Shown here piece after piece: positions 16,413 through 25,632 of a stretch of 64,000 bases of DNA; position 1 is the stretch's first letter, and every line of letters begins with the position of its first letter. A model generated the notes under the pieces. That model saw only the letters and a list, made by a program, of their open reading frames with translations, was not told where the DNA came from and did not search any database. The position numbers and the translations under genes are program-made. Where the stretch lies: assembly GCF_011947265.1 (NCBI RefSeq), contig NZ_JAATHD010000003.1, positions 186,001-250,000 on the forward strand, given 5' to 3'. This DNA is from Paenibacillus sp. HB172176 (GTDB lineage: Bacteria > Bacillota > Bacilli > Paenibacillales > Paenibacillaceae).

Positions 16413-19400
16413 ATGAAGAAGAGACATTTAAGCTTGTGGGTGCTAATAATGACTCTGATTGCGGGGATGATCCCTGCTTATTCCGCCGCCGCGCAGTCCA
16501 GCGCATTATACATCGGCGAGGAGTCGGAGACGCAGGGAGATTGGGTCGGCCGCTTCGGCGCCGAAGGGTACGTGCTGCCCTTCTTCACGACGACGCTGAC
16601 GAGCGGCAGGGATAATCCTCTCGCGGACGACGTCGCGAGTCTGCCGAGTTACATTGATTCGTACACGAGCCATGGCAGCAGCTACTGGGTGAGCGGTCCG
16701 GTCGATGAACGGGCGCTTCAGACGCCGGATGGAACCTCCCGCAAGCGTGTGCCTGTGTATAGCGGAACGTCGCTCTATTATACGTTTACGCTGAACGACG
16801 AGAATTCCCATCTGTTCTCCATCTATACGACGGACTTCGGCAGCGTCGAGACGGTTGTCGAGAGGTTCGAGATTCAGACTGCGAATGGCGGCAGCACGTT
16901 GGCGTCGGTCGACGTCGATACGATAAATAACGGCAAGTACATTACTTTTCTCGTGAAGGGCAGCTTCCGGTTCAAGGCGACCAAGCTGGCCAGCGGCAAT
17001 GTCAGCACGCTCGGCTTCTTTTTCGACGCACCCGTGCCGACCACGGCGCAGAATCTGTCGGCGGCTCCGGAGCCAGGACGCAAGGTGCAGCTGTCGTGGA
17101 CGGATGCCGCCGCTACGAAGACAGTCATCCTGCGCAAGGAGCAGAGCGAAGCCGCCTATCAACCAATCGCGATGACGGATGCGGGCGAGAACTCCTATCT
17201 CGACGAGAACCTTGTCTCGGGCGGCGTGTACAGCTATCAGCTGCAGAACAAGGTCGGTGCGTTGCTCGCCGCGCCAACCGCTGCGGCGACGGTTCAACTG
17301 CCAAGCTATTCGGCGACGAGCCTGTCGTTCACGGACAGCGAGCCGACGCTGGAGGAGCCCGGCCAGACCGTCGCGATGTCCGTGTATTACAGCGATGAAG
17401 CGGGAACAGGCATTGGGAACGCGCCGGTGACGTTCACCTTGTCCGGTGAATATGTCGGCGAGTACATCGACGCCAATCTCGGCACGGTGTCGACAGATAC
17501 GAACGGGTTCGCGGACCTGACGTATACGCCGAGCTTCGCGGGCGATTATACGGTGACCGCATCGACGCCTGCGGACGATGCGGAGTTGCTGAGCGAAGCG
17601 AGTGCGACAGCGTCGCTGCTCGTCAAGGATAAGGCGTGGCTCAGCCCGCCGCTGCTGCTCCGCGCTTCGGATGCGGTGAAGCCGGGCATGCTGTTCCAGG
17701 TGAGCGGCCATGCGATGATCGCAAGTGACGTGGAAGAGGTGAAGGCGGTCGTCGAGCCGCTGGCGACCGCAGGGTCTGCGCCCGGCGGCAGCGCGGTCGA
17801 GCTGGAGATCGTGCAGCGGGATCAGGACCGAGGGCAATTCCTGCAGCTGCTGTTCCCTGATTCGCTAAGCGCGGGAGCTTACCGGCTGTGGGTGAGCAAT
17901 GCGCACGGCTGGAGCGCGCCGATTACGCTGAACGCCCCGAGGCCTCTGTTCATCTCCGAATACGAGGTTTATAACGGGCTGTCCATCGCCCTGTCCGGCA
18001 GAAACCTGATGGCAGGGGAATTCGATGCTGCAGGAGAGTCGAAGGTGAGGCTCAAGAACGTCGGGGGTGTATCCTACCCTGTCGAGATTACAGAGCTGAC
18101 GCCGTACTCGCTTCGCTTCCTGGTGGAGAATGTGCCGCTGGGCGACTACAATGTCGAGGTCAGCAATGACGGCGGCTTTGGCTGGCAAGGCCTGCAGAGC
18201 GCACAGACCTTGACGGTCGTGCCGCAAGGGGAGGATCCGCTCGGTCTCGGCGTGGCCTGGGCATCGGATTTCCAATGGGAGGATCAATTCGAAGTCACGG
18301 ATTACGGCGCGGTCGCGGGCGACGGGATGGACGACACGGCGGCTATCGCCGCTGCCGTCAGCGCGGCGAAGCAGGCAGGCGGCGGCGTCGTTCATCTCCC
18401 GGCAGGCGAATTCCAAGCGAGCGTGGTCCAATTGCCGAGCGGCATCGTGCTGATGGGCGAAGGGCCGGAGAATACGCTGCTCTATCATACGGGCGGCAGC
18501 GCCAACTTTATTCAGGCAACAGGCGACGGCAAGACCGAAGGCCATACAGGCATCGCCCGAATCGGTCTTCGGGCGGCGGATGACGAGATGTATCCCGACG
18601 CGTTCATCTGGCTCGGACAGGATTGGGGCTCTGCGGTCAGCGACTCGTCTCTCCGGACGGCAAGCGAGATCTTCGTTACTCAGGTCAGTCTTGATTATCC
18701 CGTGCTTGATCCCGCGGCGACGGGCAGCGGCAGTGGGCGGGGGCAAGGCATGATCGCAATCGGCGATGAGCGCTTCCTGTTCAAGGACAACCGAATGGCG
18801 GGCTGGGATGCGCAATATACGCGCGTATATATGAACGAATATGCAGAGTCCACGGGCAATTACATCGAGTACGCGACGGATCAGATGCCGATTACGGCGG
18901 CGTATACCTTCATTACGGACAACGAATTCGTCATTCGCGGCGAAGCGGATGTGCAGGTCCACGGCATCGGAATCAAGGATCACAGCCACGTCGAGAACAA
19001 CATCGTGCGTACGACCGGCGCCGACCAGAAGGTTACGTTTAACAATGACGGGGAGTCGATCTTCGCGGAGATGCCCGGTGCGTACTTTGCGACGGGCAAC
19101 GTGCTTGGGGCCACGGCGAATTCGATTGTGCTGGCGCCGGCGGCGCCGGTTGCCAATCCGAGTCCGGGGCTTCGAAGCGGCAAGCTGTCGATCATGATCA
19201 TCGACGGCACCGGGATGGGGCAATACCGAGAGGTGACGCATGTGTCGGATACGGAATATACCTTGATCGAGTCGTGGGACGTCGTGCCGGACAGCACGAG
19301 CAAATTCTCCCTGATCGCGCCGAACGACAATGTGACGATCTACCGCAACGAAATCATCGACGGGCAGCGAGGCATCTGGCTGTACGGCAACGTCGTCGAC

Positions 19401-20417
19401 GCGGTCGTCGCGGACAACCGTCTGTCGCAGACCGACGGCATCTATGTCTATTCATCCGGGGTCGTGGGCACGAATCGCTACACGCCGACGTACTTCGTGA
19501 ACGTGAAGGGCAACCAACTGATCGGCACACCGGGCGAGGCGAACGCTTCCGGCATCATCGCAGTGTCGCAGCGCAGCGGCGTGGAAGGGAAGTACTACGC
19601 CACCGGCGTCTATGGTATCGAGATTAGGGACAATTACCTGTATGGCAGCAAGACGCCCGTCTCCACGGTACGGCATCAGAAGATCTCGGGTCTGGTCTCC
19701 TCGGCGGCTACTTTGTCGAGCGACGGCAACCCGACGTTCACCTCGGAGGATCGCGACAACTTGAACGTCATCTTCGAGAACAATCGCCTTGAGCATATGC
19801 TGGACGGCATGACGCTGACGGACGGTTTGTACGCGCATAGCGTCAAGGGCAATACGTATGACGACGTGGACGAGGAGATCTATGAGAAGAACGGCTCAGG
19901 CACGTCAGACGCGCTTGTGCTGACGGATGCCTATCGGGATGAACGTCCGCCATTCTGGCCGGCGTTCAGCGAGCTGTCCGCTGAGCTGACGGACGAAGAA
20001 ACGGCGGAGCTAAGTTGGAATCCGGCGGATGATTCGACGGGCGTCGCAGGCTACCGCGTGACGATCAACGGCGAGGAAGCGGCTGTGCTGGCAGCGGAGA
20101 CGTTAAGCTACACCGCTGAGGAGCTGTTGCCGGGAACGGCGTATACATTCGAGGTCACGGCGCTCGACGCGGCAGGAGGCGAGAGCTATACGAAGCTTGA
20201 AGCGACGCTGGAGACGGATCCTGTGCCCGGCCAGGCCGGGTACGAGCGCGGCGGACGGTGGCATGGTCGTGGTTCAGGCGGAGGTTACGGTCACGAGGGC
20301 GAACAGGGCGATGGTAATGGAAATGGTCCAGGCAGCGGCAGAGGCCATGGCGGCGGTAACGGCAATGGTCATGACGGAGGAAGCAGCCAATCCGGCCACG
20401 GGCCTGGCTTGAATTAA
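16413..20417 (+). CDS. Large secreted multidomain right-handed beta-helix protein (pectate-lyase-like)
   Basis: 1334 residues. A signal peptide (MKKRHLSLWVLIMTLIAG...AAAQ) is followed by a module with QGDWVGRFGAEGYVLPFF (about 30-205) that looks carbohydrate-binding. Next come a fibronectin-III-like domain (about 206-295), an Ig-like domain (about 300-405) and further beta-sandwich sequence. The beta-helix from about 624 opens with VTDYGAVAGDGMDDTAAIAAAV, the signature of pectate-lyase-3/polygalacturonase-like folds. A second fibronectin-III domain (about 1178-1269) and a Gly/His/Asn-rich tail of about 60 residues end the protein. Start ATG 16413 suits the ribosome site GGAGAGG; ATG 16404 is closer than ideal. 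No cell-wall sorting motif or SLH domain was seen. It may cleave or bind pectic polymers outside the cell. Confidence 0.82.
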   Translation: MKKRHLSLWVLIMTLIAGMIPAYSAAAQSSALYIGEESETQGDWVGRFGAEGYVLPFFTTTLTSGRDNPLADDVASLPSYIDSYTSHGSSYWVSGPVDERALQTPDGTSRKRVPVYSGTSLYYTFTLNDENSHLFSIYTTDFGSVETVVERFEIQTANGGSTLASVDVDTINNGKYITFLVKGSFRFKATKLASGNVSTLGFFFDAPVPTTAQNLSAAPEPGRKVQLSWTDAAATKTVILRKEQSEAAYQPIAMTDAGENSYLDENLVSGGVYSYQLQNKVGALLAAPTAAATVQLPSYSATSLSFTDSEPTLEEPGQTVAMSVYYSDEAGTGIGNAPVTFTLSGEYVGEYIDANLGTVSTDTNGFADLTYTPSFAGDYTVTASTPADDAELLSEASATASLLVKDKAWLSPPLLLRASDAVKPGMLFQVSGHAMIASDVEEVKAVVEPLATAGSAPGGSAVELEIVQRDQDRGQFLQLLFPDSLSAGAYRLWVSNAHGWSAPITLNAPRPLFISEYEVYNGLSIALSGRNLMAGEFDAAGESKVRLKNVGGVSYPVEITELTPYSLRFLVENVPLGDYNVEVSNDGGFGWQGLQSAQTLTVVPQGEDPLGLGVAWASDFQWEDQFEVTDYGAVAGDGMDDTAAIAAAVSAAKQAGGGVVHLPAGEFQASVVQLPSGIVLMGEGPENTLLYHTGGSANFIQATGDGKTEGHTGIARIGLRAADDEMYPDAFIWLGQDWGSAVSDSSLRTASEIFVTQVSLDYPVLDPAATGSGSGRGQGMIAIGDERFLFKDNRMAGWDAQYTRVYMNEYAESTGNYIEYATDQMPITAAYTFITDNEFVIRGEADVQVHGIGIKDHSHVENNIVRTTGADQKVTFNNDGESIFAEMPGAYFATGNVLGATANSIVLAPAAPVANPSPGLRSGKLSIMIIDGTGMGQYREVTHVSDTEYTLIESWDVVPDSTSKFSLIAPNDNVTIYRNEIIDGQRGIWLYGNVVDAVVADNRLSQTDGIYVYSSGVVGTNRYTPTYFVNVKGNQLIGTPGEANASGIIAVSQRSGVEGKYYATGVYGIEIRDNYLYGSKTPVSTVRHQKISGLVSSAATLSSDGNPTFTSEDRDNLNVIFENNRLEHMLDGMTLTDGLYAHSVKGNTYDDVDEEIYEKNGSGTSDALVLTDAYRDERPPFWPAFSELSAELTDEETAELSWNPADDSTGVAGYRVTINGEEAAVLAAETLSYTAEELLPGTAYTFEVTALDAAGGESYTKLEATLETDPVPGQAGYERGGRWHGRGSGGGYGHEGEQGDGNGNGPGSGRGHGGGNGNGHDGGSSQSGHGPGLN

Positions 20418-20558
20418 TGTCAATTGAAGCGTAATCCCGTCGCTGATATGGTGATCATGCGCCGTTTCATGCTCGTCGCACGTGCTAGAGTGATTACGCA
20501 AGTTTGACGAACAGATAGGAGCGACGCGTCAATGACGGTACTACAGGAGGAGAACGAC

Positions 20559-23500
20559 ATGGCATTGCGAATGTACGAATTTAACGATCATCTCGATCAT
20601 CCGAAATACGAATGGCCGCTGTCGCCGGTTTGCTACAGGCTGAGCTTTGCGCGGGGCGAAGCACCGCTCGCGGACCTGGCGCTTCGCGGGCAGGACGGGA
20701 ACGACGTGCCGATGCAGATCGCTGTCGAGCGCGAGGAGGACGGCTGGTTGCTCGAGGGAAGCTTGTGCTTCCTGACTGATCTGCCGCGCGGCGGGCATAG
20801 GCGCTTCGAGCTGTACGCCCGCGGCGAAGAAGCGGAACGGGCAGGGAGCATCGCAGGTCCCCAAGGCGAGGCGAGGCTCTCCGACAACGCTATTGCCGAT
20901 TCCAAGCGCGAAGCTTGCGTGCTGAATCTAGCCGCATCATCAGATGCGGGCGGCGCGATGATGTTGACAAGCGGTCCGCTGCGTCTGCGGGTGCTGCATG
21001 GAATAAGTCGCTTCGAAGAGCCTCTTCCGCTGTCCCAAACGCCGGCCTTGTTCGAGCTGGGTCTGGAAGGCGCGGAGCGCCTCGCGACGGCGAATCTGGC
21101 GGCGCCGCCTTCGTCGGGTCTTCGCGTCCGGGCCATCGAGAGCGCCGTCGTGTCTTCGGGCCCCGTGTATCATGAACAGGAGCTGCGCTGCCTGTTCGAG
21201 GGCGGCGCAAGCTATGCGATCCGCCTTCGCCTGACGGCGGGCCTTCCTTTCGTCGAGCTCTTCGAGGAAATGCAGGGCATTGCGAAGGAGGATGGCGCGA
21301 GTCTCGACGTCGCCTGGGACGGACTTCAGCCGGAGCGGCGCTATGCGCTATATCGCGGAGAGGAAGCGGTCGACGCTTATCTCGCCGAAGACGGCGAGCT
21401 GCCGTTCCGCGTTCTGCCGTACGACAACGCCAGATCCTGGCATCGCTGCCGGACGGCGGCGTTCTCGGAGACGGAACGAGGGCTGGAGGCCGGACTGTTC
21501 ATCGGCAACGCGGAGAGATGGGATGACGGCGAATACGCGCTCTGGCGCTCGTCGGATACGCTTGCAATTCGATTCTCCCATCGCAGGCCGAAGCAAAGCC
21601 TTCGTACCGGATATCAAGAAGCTTGTCCTGCCACCCTCGCCTGGCATTATCCGCTGGCTGCGGGCACTCGCGAGACGAACATCGCTCTCTACGAATCGCG
21701 CAGTCTTACCGACAGGCGCGAGGGGGAGAAAGCCTTTAACGAACATGAATCGAGCAAGGTGGAAGCCGGCATCGACCGGCTCGCGCTCTGGCATTCGCTG
21801 CTGGCGCTGGACAAAGTGAAAGATTGGGTGCTGGACTGGGAGGAGCCGCAGGAGGCGTATCCCCGTCTGTTCGAGCCGGGATCAGAGGACGAAGAGCGTA
21901 CCTGGTGGTACTTCAACCGACGGGGGAATCCCGTACCAGGTGACATGGAAGAGATTGTCGGCAAGCTGTCCTTCGGCTTTAACAACGTTTATCATACGAG
22001 TCCTGTTACCAGCAGGGAATTCGCCGCCTGGACGCCGATCTTCGACCTGTCGGCGCCGCTCATGTCAGCCAAGCAGTTCAAGCGTTTGAAGGCGGCGAGC
22101 GCGCTGATGGCCTATGTACGGGAGGATGAAGGCGTCGCTCCGATCAGGAATTCGCTCGCGGGTCATCCGAATTTTCTGATGGACTTCAAGGCGGTCCCCG
22201 CCTTCATGGCGTCGCTATTCCCGAACCATCCGCACGCCCGGCGATGGGTTGAACATTTCGAGCGGGCGGTCGCGCTTAATCTGAAGTACCACACTAGGCC
22301 AGCAGTCGCCGCCTGGGAAGCGGAGGGCGGCAGATGGACCGAGAATCTGGGCTGTTACGTCTGGGCGTGCATCGTGCCGATGACGCGCGCTGGGTGGTGC
22401 GTCCGCCGGACATTCGGCGAGTCCGCGCCGCTCTATCCGAATCTGCGCAAGCTGGGGAATTGGCTGCTTGGCACCCTCAGCGCTCCCGTCGGAGGCACCC
22501 GCACATATCCGCCACAGGGGGCGCATTCCGGCGTGCATCAGGATCCGATGCGTCCAACCTATGTTCTTCGAGTGTTGGCGGGCATGCTGGCGAATTACGA
22601 TCCTGAGCTGTCAGAAGGCCTGTTCGCGGTATGTCCGAGGAACTCGGAAGGATTCGAGTCTAAGGGAAAGGGCGACGTTTGGCGGCGCATGCTGCAAGAC
22701 GATGGCATGAACCGCGACGGCACGGCGCCGCAGCTTCGATCTACGAAGTTCACCGGCTACGGCTTTGTATTGCGATCCGAGGTCGGCTCTCCTGGAGAAA
22801 TGTCGGTGTATCTTCAGCAGATCGACGATGGGCCGAATTACCGCTGGGGTCGGTCGGGAGACGGCGGCAACGGCAACTTGTATTACTACGCGGACAATCG
22901 CCGTTACAGCTATAACCGGCCCGAGGATGTCGGAGACGACAACATGGGAGCGGGCGAAGCGAGCTCGAGCTTCTCTGTGCTCGTCGGGCATGAATTCAAG
23001 AGTATAGGCCGGGCCGACCTGACAGGGCCGCTGCATGACTTCGGCTTCGCCCAATTCGCCGAAGTGAGGGCGGGCGAGTCCGCGAAGCCGTTCTACCGCA
23101 GCCGAAGCGTCCTGATGTCCGGCAATGATTATATCGTCGTCTATGACGAGGTGGCGGACATGCGCGTGCGCGGGAGATTCTCCTGGTTCACCGCGAGGGA
23201 CGAGTCGTTCCCGAACATCTATCAACTGAAGCCCGGCGTCGCGGCTTCCGCGGTCGATCCGGCGGGCCCCGTCGACGCAGCGCCGGTGAAGGCGGGCGAG
23301 TATTACGGCCGCGGCAGCAACGGCTATCCGAATGGCTCCAAGGGGCGCTATTATGATGGATTCGGCAACTTTCTGACCGTCGTGACCCACCGAGGTACTT
23401 GGCAGCCACAGCTGACGGAGGTCAAGGCGACACGATTCGGCGCAGTTGTGGCCCTGTGCGGTCGAACAGACTACCTCTTCCGCGACGCGGCCCGGATCCG

Positions 23501-24578
23501 CTTCGACGAAGAGGGCGTGAGATTCGACGGACATGCCGGGATTGTACGCAAGCATGGCGAGGACAGCTTCGAGGCGGCCTTGTTCGAAGGGACGGCTATC
23601 GGAGGTGGAGGCGTGACGGCGACGTTATCCGGAGATGCCGCGTTCGCGTTCGCGAAGGAGGGCGGAACGCTAACCGGACAATCACATACGCGGTCGACGG
23701 CGACGGTGAGACTCGAGCTGCCTGCCGGTTTGGTCACGGAGCGGCATCGCCTGTATGTCGACGGAGTCGAGCTTCCGTCGACGCTCGAAGCCGGCCCAGG
23801 GGGTCAAAGGAGCTTGAGCTTCGAGCTGCCGGCGGGCAAGGCGGATTGGCAATGGGCAGCGGGGCTGCCTGTACCGAGCGTTCCGCAAGGCGTGCGGTCC
23901 TTCGACGTCGCAGCGAACGAGAGCGAACTAAGCTGGGACGCCGTCGCAGGCGCCGATCGCTATAGAGTCGCCGTCAGCGCGGATAACGGCAAGAGCTGGA
24001 CGGAGCTTGAGGCAACGGCAGGCGGCGAGCGTCTCCGCCTGAGCGGCTACGCCAGCGGAACGAAGCTGCTGGCAAAGGTGCGCGCCGCGAATGCGGAAGG
24101 GGAAGGCGAGTGGAGCCATTCGCATCCGATCTACGTTACGGATCGGGAGCCGGCGCATCCGGAGGGACTTCGACTTTCGCGGGCGGATGGCGGCATCCGG
24201 GCGGAATGGGGAGGCGTGCCAGGCGCGAAGCTCTACCGCCTGTATCGGGAATGGGGCGGCGAACAGAAGCTGGTCTACGAAGGCGACAGCCGCTTCTTCG
24301 TGGATGAGGCTGCGGCTGCGGCCGCCCAATCCCAAGCCCCGGCGGAGGCTGCTCTAGCCGGGGACGCCATGCAGTGTTATCGAGTGAGCGCCGTCAGCGG
24401 CATCGGCGAGAGCGACCGCTCTCCTGTTCGCGATACGCGAGGGGGCGGTATGATTGACTGGGATTCGAAGCCGGAAGAGGGCTTCAGACGATATGAGCGA
24501 AGCCACGAATACGGCTTTAACGGGTTCCATTATTGGGACAACGAACGGAAGGGAAGCCTGCCGAATTATCCCGAATGA
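20559..24578 (+). CDS. Giant lyase-like protein with beta-rich N-terminus, heparinase-like core and fibronectin-III repeats
   Basis: 1339 residues. The N-terminal ~250 residues (WPLSPVCYRLSFARGEAPLADLAL and later LPRGGHRRFELYARGE) resemble the RIFT-barrel domain of YetA/exo-rhamnogalacturonan lyases. A middle helical part may form a toroid. About residues 727-980 (GYGFVLRSEVGSPGEMSVYL, QQIDDGPNYRWGRSGDGGNG, VYDEVADMRVRGRFSWFTA) look heparinase II/III-like. Two fibronectin-III-like domains occupy about 1105-1290, then a short Trp/Tyr-rich tail. ATG 20559 has CAGGAGGAG upstream. No signal peptide or membrane segment is visible, unusual for a protein with fibronectin domains. A lyase acting on imported or released oligosaccharides upstream of GH105 is the likeliest role; the family call is tentative. 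Confidence 0.6.
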   Translation: MALRMYEFNDHLDHPKYEWPLSPVCYRLSFARGEAPLADLALRGQDGNDVPMQIAVEREEDGWLLEGSLCFLTDLPRGGHRRFELYARGEEAERAGSIAGPQGEARLSDNAIADSKREACVLNLAASSDAGGAMMLTSGPLRLRVLHGISRFEEPLPLSQTPALFELGLEGAERLATANLAAPPSSGLRVRAIESAVVSSGPVYHEQELRCLFEGGASYAIRLRLTAGLPFVELFEEMQGIAKEDGASLDVAWDGLQPERRYALYRGEEAVDAYLAEDGELPFRVLPYDNARSWHRCRTAAFSETERGLEAGLFIGNAERWDDGEYALWRSSDTLAIRFSHRRPKQSLRTGYQEACPATLAWHYPLAAGTRETNIALYESRSLTDRREGEKAFNEHESSKVEAGIDRLALWHSLLALDKVKDWVLDWEEPQEAYPRLFEPGSEDEERTWWYFNRRGNPVPGDMEEIVGKLSFGFNNVYHTSPVTSREFAAWTPIFDLSAPLMSAKQFKRLKAASALMAYVREDEGVAPIRNSLAGHPNFLMDFKAVPAFMASLFPNHPHARRWVEHFERAVALNLKYHTRPAVAAWEAEGGRWTENLGCYVWACIVPMTRAGWCVRRTFGESAPLYPNLRKLGNWLLGTLSAPVGGTRTYPPQGAHSGVHQDPMRPTYVLRVLAGMLANYDPELSEGLFAVCPRNSEGFESKGKGDVWRRMLQDDGMNRDGTAPQLRSTKFTGYGFVLRSEVGSPGEMSVYLQQIDDGPNYRWGRSGDGGNGNLYYYADNRRYSYNRPEDVGDDNMGAGEASSSFSVLVGHEFKSIGRADLTGPLHDFGFAQFAEVRAGESAKPFYRSRSVLMSGNDYIVVYDEVADMRVRGRFSWFTARDESFPNIYQLKPGVAASAVDPAGPVDAAPVKAGEYYGRGSNGYPNGSKGRYYDGFGNFLTVVTHRGTWQPQLTEVKATRFGAVVALCGRTDYLFRDAARIRFDEEGVRFDGHAGIVRKHGEDSFEAALFEGTAIGGGGVTATLSGDAAFAFAKEGGTLTGQSHTRSTATVRLELPAGLVTERHRLYVDGVELPSTLEAGPGGQRSLSFELPAGKADWQWAAGLPVPSVPQGVRSFDVAANESELSWDAVAGADRYRVAVSADNGKSWTELEATAGGERLRLSGYASGTKLLAKVRAANAEGEGEWSHSHPIYVTDREPAHPEGLRLSRADGGIRAEWGGVPGAKLYRLYREWGGEQKLVYEGDSRFFVDEAAAAAAQSQAPAEAALAGDAMQCYRVSAVSGIGESDRSPVRDTRGGGMIDWDSKPEEGFRRYERSHEYGFNGFHYWDNERKGSLPNYPE

Positions 24579-24591
24579 GGAGGATCATCAC

Positions 24592-25614
24592 ATGTCGAGA
24601 ACGACAGATTATGTAAGAGAGAGAGCGGTGGAAGCGACGCTGCACATGCCGCTGCGCGAATGGAACTGGAGCGAAGGCGTCGCGCTGTACGGCCTCGCGG
24701 CGCTTGAGGCCAGGACGGGCTCAAGCGACATTGCCGAATTCATGGCGACGTGGTATTACAAGCAGCTAAGCGGCGGGCAAATTGCGGAGACGGTCAATGC
24801 GACGGCTCCCTGGGCTGCTTTCATGAAAGCGTCGAAGTTGGAGCTTGACGAGGAGAAGCGAGCGCTGCTCGGGCAGCGCGTGCATTATTTGCTGCATGAT
24901 GCGCTTCGCCTGAATAACGGCGCTTACGAGCATACGCTGACCGAGACGAAATTCGGCGGCCAATTGTGGGTGGATACCTTGTTCATGGCCGGATTGTTTC
25001 TGGTAGAGGCAGGTCTATTGCTGAAGAATGACGAGGCAGTGCGGGAAGGCTTGCGCCAATTCCGCGTGCATGCGGAGAAGCTGCAGCAGGAGAACGGACT
25101 GTTCTATCATGGCTACGATGAAGGGAAGGGGAAGGTTATCGGCTGCATGTGGGCAAGGGGCAATGCCTGGGCGACGGTCGTTGCGGTGGAACTGCTTGGA
25201 ATTGTCCCGGCAACCCCCGCCTATGAGGATGAGCGGTCATTCATCCAACAGACCTTGAAACGCCAGCTTGAAGGTTTGCGTCGTTATCAGGATGTGTCCG
25301 GATTATGGACGACTGTCGTGACGGAACCCGGCACCTACACCGAGAGCTCCGCCGCAGCCGGCATCGCCTATGCCGTCCTTCAGGGGATTAGACAAGGAAG
25401 CGTAGACTCCGCTCACAAAGAAATGGGGAACGCCGCCTATCGCGCGGCATGCGCGCTGATTGACCACGAGGGCGTGCTGCGCGGCGTCTCCAGCGGAACG
25501 GCGGTGCAGAGCCATCCCGGCGAATATCATGTGATTGCCCGGGATCGGCTGGAGGGGTATGGACAAGGGTTGCTGCTTCTCATGCTGTCCGTGGACATGA
25601 TTGATCCTGTATGA
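24592..25614 (+). CDS. GH105 unsaturated rhamnogalacturonyl/glucuronyl hydrolase
   Basis: 340 residues, cytoplasmic (alpha/alpha)6 barrel of the YteR/YesR type. Key motifs are WNWSEGVALYGL at the N-terminus, LWVDTLFMAG with Asp128 equivalent to the catalytic Asp of YteR, and WARGNAW (187-193). These enzymes hydrate the unsaturated uronic acid left at the non-reducing end by a lyase, which matches the lyase-like gene 13 bp upstream. ATG 24592 follows GAGGAGG. It closes the pectic cluster and converges on the germination operon. Confidence 0.92.
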   Translation: MSRTTDYVRERAVEATLHMPLREWNWSEGVALYGLAALEARTGSSDIAEFMATWYYKQLSGGQIAETVNATAPWAAFMKASKLELDEEKRALLGQRVHYLLHDALRLNNGAYEHTLTETKFGGQLWVDTLFMAGLFLVEAGLLLKNDEAVREGLRQFRVHAEKLQQENGLFYHGYDEGKGKVIGCMWARGNAWATVVAVELLGIVPATPAYEDERSFIQQTLKRQLEGLRRYQDVSGLWTTVVTEPGTYTESSAAAGIAYAVLQGIRQGSVDSAHKEMGNAAYRAACALIDHEGVLRGVSSGTAVQSHPGEYHVIARDRLEGYGQGLLLLMLSVDMIDPV

Positions 25615-25632
25615 CCAGCGATTAGCGAGGCT

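Noticed and set aside
16506-19241. Two long minus-strand frames inside the beta-helix gene
   Set aside because: Arg-rich antisense frames caused by codon bias; no start signals.
20429-20499. Inverted repeat GCGTAATC/GATTACGC as a terminator after the beta-helix gene
   Set aside because: Arms are 8 bases with a 55-base loop and no T-run; too weak to call.
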